Shown here: in pieces, positions 60,808 through 64,000 of the stretch
Position numbering within the stretch: position 1 is the stretch's first letter
Layout: each line of letters begins with the position of its first letter
NCBI RefSeq assembly: GCF_934630525.1
Contig: NZ_CAKTVX010000007.1
Coordinates: forward strand, 65,232 to 129,231
DNA: 64,000 bases
Direction of reading: 5' to 3'
Source: an uncultured Slackia sp.
Lineage (GTDB): Bacteria > Actinomycetota > Coriobacteriia > Coriobacteriales > Eggerthellaceae
Program-made: the position numbers and the translations under genes
Notes under the pieces: model-generated
What the model was told of the DNA's origin: nothing
Databases searched by the model: none
The model's input: the letters and a program-made list of their open reading frames with translations, nothing else

Positions 60808-61273
60808 GGTTGGCCCCTTCCGCGTGCTTGCTGTTCAGGAAGGCGCGAATGCCGCGCAGCTGGCCTTCGTAGCCCGAGCAGCGGCACAGGTTGCCGCTCA
60901 AGTACGCGAGAATTTCCTCGTCGGACGGGTCGGAGTTTTCGCGAAGCAGCGCGATGGTATTCATGACGAAGCCGGGGTTGCAAAAGCCGCACTGCTCGGC
61001 GCCTTGGTCGGCGATGAAGCCGACGAATTCCGACGCTTCTTCCTGCAGGCCTTCGAGCGTGTGCACGCTGCGGCCGTTGGCGCGCGCCGCGAGCGTGGAG
61101 CACGAAAGCACGGGTTCGTCGTCCATGAGCACGGTGCACAAACCGCAGCTTGAGGTTTCGCAGCCGCGCTTCACGCTGAAGCAGCCATGCGCGCGCACGA
61201 AATCGATGAGGAGCGTATCGGCGGGAACGTCGTCGGAAACCACGGTTCCGTTCAGCTTGATTTTGATTTCCAT
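60800..61273 (-). CDS. 2[2Fe-2S] subunit of the molybdenum hydroxylase
   Basis: 157 residues. Plant-type cluster motif CETSSCGLCTV with Cys at about 60 (…VLSC), then the alpha-helical cluster CGFCNPGFV and CRCSGYEGQ. It carries electrons from the Mo centre to FAD. The ATG shares one base with the stop of the FAD-subunit gene (TAATG). A longer upstream frame would read through that gene. Confidence 0.92.
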   Translation of the reverse strand: MEIKIKLNGTVVSDDVPADTLLIDFVRAHGCFSVKRGCETSSCGLCTVLMDDEPVLSCSTLAARANGRSVHTLEGLQEEASEFVGFIADQGAEQCGFCNPGFVMNTIALLRENSDPSDEEILAYLSGNLCRCSGYEGQLRGIRAFLNSKHAEGANHE

Positions 61274-62094
61274 TACAGCACCTCTTTCAGGGCCAGAAGC
61301 GCGCGGCGCGTGAGCACGGGCACGAGCGCGCGTCGGTATTCGGCGCTGCCCCACATGTTGCCCGAGACGGTCACGGTGCCGGCGGCATAGTCGGCGAACG
61401 CGGCGGCGCTTTCCTCGGTAATGCCGTTGGCGAGAATGCCCTGCTCATCGCGAAGCACCACGGCGCGCGCGGGACGCGAGCCCACGACGACGCGCCACTC
61501 GCCCGCCACTTGGGCCGCAGCGCAGTTCAGCGAGGGGATGTCGGTGCGCTGCTTGCGCACGGCTTGGTATGCGAACGCGCCCGGCTGCTTCTTTACGATG
61601 AGGCGCACCAAAATGTCTTTGTCGTAAGGCATGCGCGCGAATTCTTCCAAGGACACGATGCCGCCCTTGTAGAGTTCGACAGAGCTGTCCATGGCGAGGA
61701 AAACCGTGAGGATGTCGGAAAAGCCCATGCGGCGCCACAGGCTTCCGCCGAGCGTCGCGCCGTTGCGGAACTGCACGCCCACGATGTCTTTGAAGGCGGC
61801 TTCCACCGCGCCGCAGGAATAGGCGGCAAGGCCAGGGTGCTTCTCCATTTGGCGCAGGGTGACCATGGCGCCAATGCGGAATTCTTCGTCGGTTTCTTCG
61901 ATTTCGTTGAGACCCAGATCGCACAGGTCGATGGCGGTGCCGAAGGAGTGGGTGCCCATTTTCATCCACATGGTGCCGGCAACGATGCGATTGCGCTTTT
62001 TCTGGTTGAGCTCCCAGGCCTCGTCGAGGGTTTGCGGGCGCTCGTATTTTTGGAAGGTAATAATGTTTCTCGCCCCATTACTTGAGGTTGACAT
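61273..62094 (-). CDS. FAD-binding subunit of the molybdenum hydroxylase
   Basis: 273 residues of the CoxM/XdhB fold: NRIVAGTMWMKMG (FAD pyrophosphate region, about 34), GVQFRNGATLGGSLWRR (about 106-122), and a C-terminal domain ending LTRRALLALKEVL. It passes electrons to NAD(P) or a carrier. First gene of the operon. The predicted transcription start lies about 4 nt before its ATG and no Shine-Dalgarno is evident, so translation may be leaderless. Confidence 0.9.
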   Translation of the reverse strand: MSTSSNGARNIITFQKYERPQTLDEAWELNQKKRNRIVAGTMWMKMGTHSFGTAIDLCDLGLNEIEETDEEFRIGAMVTLRQMEKHPGLAAYSCGAVEAAFKDIVGVQFRNGATLGGSLWRRMGFSDILTVFLAMDSSVELYKGGIVSLEEFARMPYDKDILVRLIVKKQPGAFAYQAVRKQRTDIPSLNCAAAQVAGEWRVVVGSRPARAVVLRDEQGILANGITEESAAAFADYAAGTVTVSGNMWGSAEYRRALVPVLTRRALLALKEVL

Positions 62095-62104
62095 AGTTAT
62101 CCAT

Positions 62105-62134
62105 ATTATACTATGGCCTGCGATTAATTCTCAA
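62105..62134 (-). promoter_or_regulatory. Promoter of the molybdenum hydroxylase operon
   Basis: Minus strand: TTGAGA (62129-62134), 18-bp spacer, consensus TATAAT (62105-62110). The start point is expected at about 62098, four bases before the ATG of the FAD subunit. Confidence 0.65.
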
Positions 62135-62178
62135 ATCGAGCCCGTTCAACCATTGAATTTGCAAAGGCGAATACTGCT

Positions 62179-63033
62179 ATGGCCCACGCTGGCGACAACC
62201 GCACATTGAAGCACGGATGCATTGTTATGGCATCGGGCGCGGGTGTGCGCTTCGGGGGCAATAAACTCATGGCCGAGCTTTGCGGAGAGCCGCTTGTTGG
62301 CCATGTTGTGCGAGCGACCGATGGCTTGTTCGATCGACGTGTGGTGGTCACGCGCCATGCCGATGTGGCTGCGTTGTGCGAGACGCTGGGCGCGAAGGTG
62401 ATTTTGCACGACGAGCCCGGCCGAAACGACACGGTGCGCTTGGGCATGGAGGCCATGGACGGGTGCGATACCGTCACGTTTGTCCAGGGCGACCAACCGC
62501 TTATTCGCCCGGCGAGCATTGCCGCGCTTCTTCGCGCCGCTGAGCGTGATGCTGCCGCTGAACACCATGCCGCCGCTGCCGCGGGGCGCGATGCCATCGG
62601 CGCTGCTGGGCGCGATGCTGAGGGGCGTGATGCTGCGGAGGACTATGACACGGAGCACGATGCCGCGGAGAGCGGCGTTGATGTCGCTGTTGGACGTGAT
62701 GCCGCGGGGCGCGATGCCGCCTGCGTCGCGGAGCATGACGCCGTGTGGCGCGATGCTGCGGGGTGCGGCGTTACAGATGTTTCGGGGCGTCCCAGTGCGC
62801 GCATTTGGCGTACATGTTTCGATGGCGCGCCGGGCGCGCCTGTGCTTTTTCCTTCCTGGGCGTTCGACGAACTCCGTTCTCTTCCTCATGGTAAGGGCGG
62901 CGGCTTCGTGGCAAAAATGCATGCGGAATACGTTCGAACCATCGAGGTTTCAAGCGAGTGGGAACTGTTCGACGTGGATACGCGTGACGACCTGCAGCAG
63001 TTGCGGGCATATGTTGCGCGGTGCGGCATGTAG
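62179..63033 (+). CDS. mocA: MocA-like molybdopterin cytidylyltransferase with repeat-expanded insert
   Basis: 284 residues. The NTP-transferase core (VMASGAGVRFGGNKLMAEL, about 16-34; TFVQGDQPLIRPASI, with the metal Asp) is followed, after an interruption, by RTCFDGAPGAPVLFPSWAFD, KGGGFVAKM and a C-terminal ELFDVDTRDDLQQL. Such enzymes attach CMP to molybdopterin for xanthine-oxidase-type hydroxylases, matching the divergent operon. Between about residues 118 and 205 lies an Ala/Asp/Gly-rich insert built from repeats like GRDAAGRDAA; usual MocA proteins are about 195 residues. The ATG has only a weak AAAGGCG. Confidence 0.87.
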   Translation: MAHAGDNRTLKHGCIVMASGAGVRFGGNKLMAELCGEPLVGHVVRATDGLFDRRVVVTRHADVAALCETLGAKVILHDEPGRNDTVRLGMEAMDGCDTVTFVQGDQPLIRPASIAALLRAAERDAAAEHHAAAAAGRDAIGAAGRDAEGRDAAEDYDTEHDAAESGVDVAVGRDAAGRDAACVAEHDAVWRDAAGCGVTDVSGRPSARIWRTCFDGAPGAPVLFPSWAFDELRSLPHGKGGGFVAKMHAEYVRTIEVSSEWELFDVDTRDDLQQLRAYVARCGM

Positions 63034-63441
63034 GTTTGCCGCGCTGACACTTTTCGGCGCGCTGATACCGCCTTCGCGTAATTACTGTTTATCTCTTCTC
63101 TCCCCTTTCTCCTCCCCGCTCTTTTCGCCCATTCACCAATCCATCCGTTCGCACGTCCATCAATCCATCTGCTCGTACATCAATTCCTCCATTCGTCATC
63201 TATTCGCACATCCGCTTGTCAGTCCATTCATCTGTCTACCCGTTCATCCTCTCATTCATGTATGAATGAATCCTTCATCCGTTCGTTCCTCTGTCCTTCT
63301 CCTCCCCCTTTTCCTACTTTTCTCCGTCCTCTTCCTTCCTTCTCCGCGCCGTACTTGCTTCGAGTTTGCATCGAGCCTGCTTGTCATCTCATCGAGCAAT
63401 CTGCTCCTGCTTGATATTTGGTCCCAATTGTCGATTTTTTT
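63034..63441. other. Pyrimidine-rich low-complexity DNA
   Basis: From about 63085 to 63360 the plus strand is C/T-rich with CATCCAT- and TTCGTCC-like tetra- to octanucleotide periodicity. Open frames here are artefacts of composition. It lies directly upstream of palindromic element copy 3. Confidence 0.5.
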
Positions 63442-63583
63442 TGGCACAAATTTGCGGTTGTGCACGATGAAGAACGCACTGAGCCCTCTTGCAATAGATC
63501 GTGACCTGGGGTTTTGTTAAAGCGAAGCGTTTTTGGGACCTTTTTGGGGCGCTATGACCGTTCACAACCGCAAATCTCTGCCA
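63442..63583. repeat. Palindromic repeat element, copy 3
   Basis: 142 bp. Left arm 63442-63468 (TGGCACAAATTTGCGG...) and right arm 63557-63583 are less perfect than in copies 1 and 2. The internal TGACCTGGGGTTTTGTTA matches the family core. An outer GGACATG follows on the right (about 63598), as in copy 2. Confidence 0.8.
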
Positions 63584-63928
63584 TTTTTAGCAAAATCAGG
63601 ACATGATTTGGGCCGAGCTAGCCCGTTCGGACTTGTTATGGAGGAGTTCGTGGGGGGCGTTGTGGAAATGGGCGCGGAAAAGCCTGTTTAAGCAAGTGCT
63701 TCGATAGCTTGGTTGGGCGTTCGCTATGAAAGCTCACGTGGGAAAGTCGCACAGAAAGCGCGTGCAGGAAAGGGCGACCAGGCGGGCGCGATAAGAGTGG
63801 GTGCGAAAATGCACAATAGGTCCAATTGGGGATAACCATTGCGGTTGGCGCGAAGGGACCGGTTGAGCGCAATGAGTGCGGTTGGACACGGGCCGTTTCG
63901 TCGTTTTCATTTCGGCCACGCAATAAAG
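63584..63928. other. Intergenic region, no gene supported
   Basis: About 345 bp. Minus-strand frames between 63636 and 63959 have no ribosome site or recognisable domain. Confidence 0.35.
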
Positions 63929-63967
63929 AACGGCCCTTTGTCTCTCGCGGGAGAAACAAAGGGCCGT
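63929..63967. terminator. Strong bidirectional hairpin terminator
   Basis: A 13-bp stem AACGGCCCTTTGT / ACAAAGGGCCGTT with an inner TCTC/GAGA stem and GCGG loop, flanked by GTTTGTT on the right and A-rich sequence on the left. It would end a transcript entering from either side, probably including one from beyond the window. Confidence 0.65.
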
Positions 63968-64000
63968 TTGTTGGAGTGCATACGAGCGATTTGAATCAAG

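Noticed and set aside
63256..63520. Open frames on both strands across the pyrimidine-rich tract and palindromic copy 3
   Set aside because: Result from low-complexity sequence; no start signals.

Overview
The window looks like chromosomal DNA from a high-GC anaerobic actinobacterium of the Coriobacteriia, most likely Eggerthellaceae (Slackia/Eggerthella-like; inference from gene content, not from a marker gene). The reasons are the mix of Tat-exported flavoprotein reductases, a DmsABC-type molybdoenzyme, a selenium-type molybdenum hydroxylase cluster, a 2-hydroxyacyl-CoA dehydratase activase, and many TetR/MerR/LysR regulators beside redox genes. I saw no rRNA, tRNA or CRISPR array.

Layout. 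1-3.5 kb: the N-terminal part of a giant dehydratase activase, preceded by a TetR gene with its own promoter and palindromic operator. 3.9-14.3 kb: a defence island with an RHH regulator, a 1902-residue single-chain Type ISP restriction-modification enzyme carrying an extra nuclease-like domain, a membrane coiled-coil protein, a GmrSD-type modification-dependent nuclease and an AAA ATPase. A probable free-standing structured RNA gene with promoter and terminator follows (14.27-14.52 kb). 14.6-19.1 kb: a graveyard of truncated genes (flavoprotein, TetR, serpin, surface protein, Abi) around one intact AlbA/Schlafen-type regulator whose upstream region carries iteron-like repeats. 19.2-24.3 kb: a DmsABC-like operon without a Tat signal, with a small ferredoxin and a LysR gene. 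24.6-26.9 kb: a hypothetical protein, a metallophosphoesterase and a small unknown protein; the last two share an unusual promoter with a palindrome in the -35/-10 spacer.

27-39 kb: a RiPP-like locus made of an ABC exporter, an S26-type peptidase, a PqqD-like recognition protein, an HprK-like kinase and a divergent nucleotidyltransferase. Downstream are an LRR surface protein, a 37-residue acidic peptide with a lasso-leader-like N-terminus, and a 1909-residue secreted beta-helix protein. No lasso cyclase or B2 protease is present. This is my best candidate for an undescribed system.

39.8-45 kb: a glyoxalase-fold protein and a metal/haem/corrinoid-type ABC importer with a NirJ2-like radical SAM protein under a MerR regulator. 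45.2-49.3 kb: GtrA, a DUF559-like protein and a HAD protein, embedded in degenerate minisatellites and two copies of a palindromic repeat (a third copy lies at 63.4 kb). 49.3-51.1 kb: an iron alcohol dehydrogenase with a divergent MerR activator. 51.4-55.6 kb: a Tat flavoprotein reductase with a C-terminal CxxCH, its divergent TetR, and an AI-2E family transporter. 55.8-63 kb: a complete molybdenum hydroxylase operon (FAD, 2Fe-2S and Mo subunits, YqeC, YqeB, XdhC) with a divergent MocA that contains a repeat-expanded insert. The last kilobase is low-complexity DNA, the third palindromic element and a strong terminator.

Coordinates and motifs were read by eye. Family names are from recognition, not database searches.
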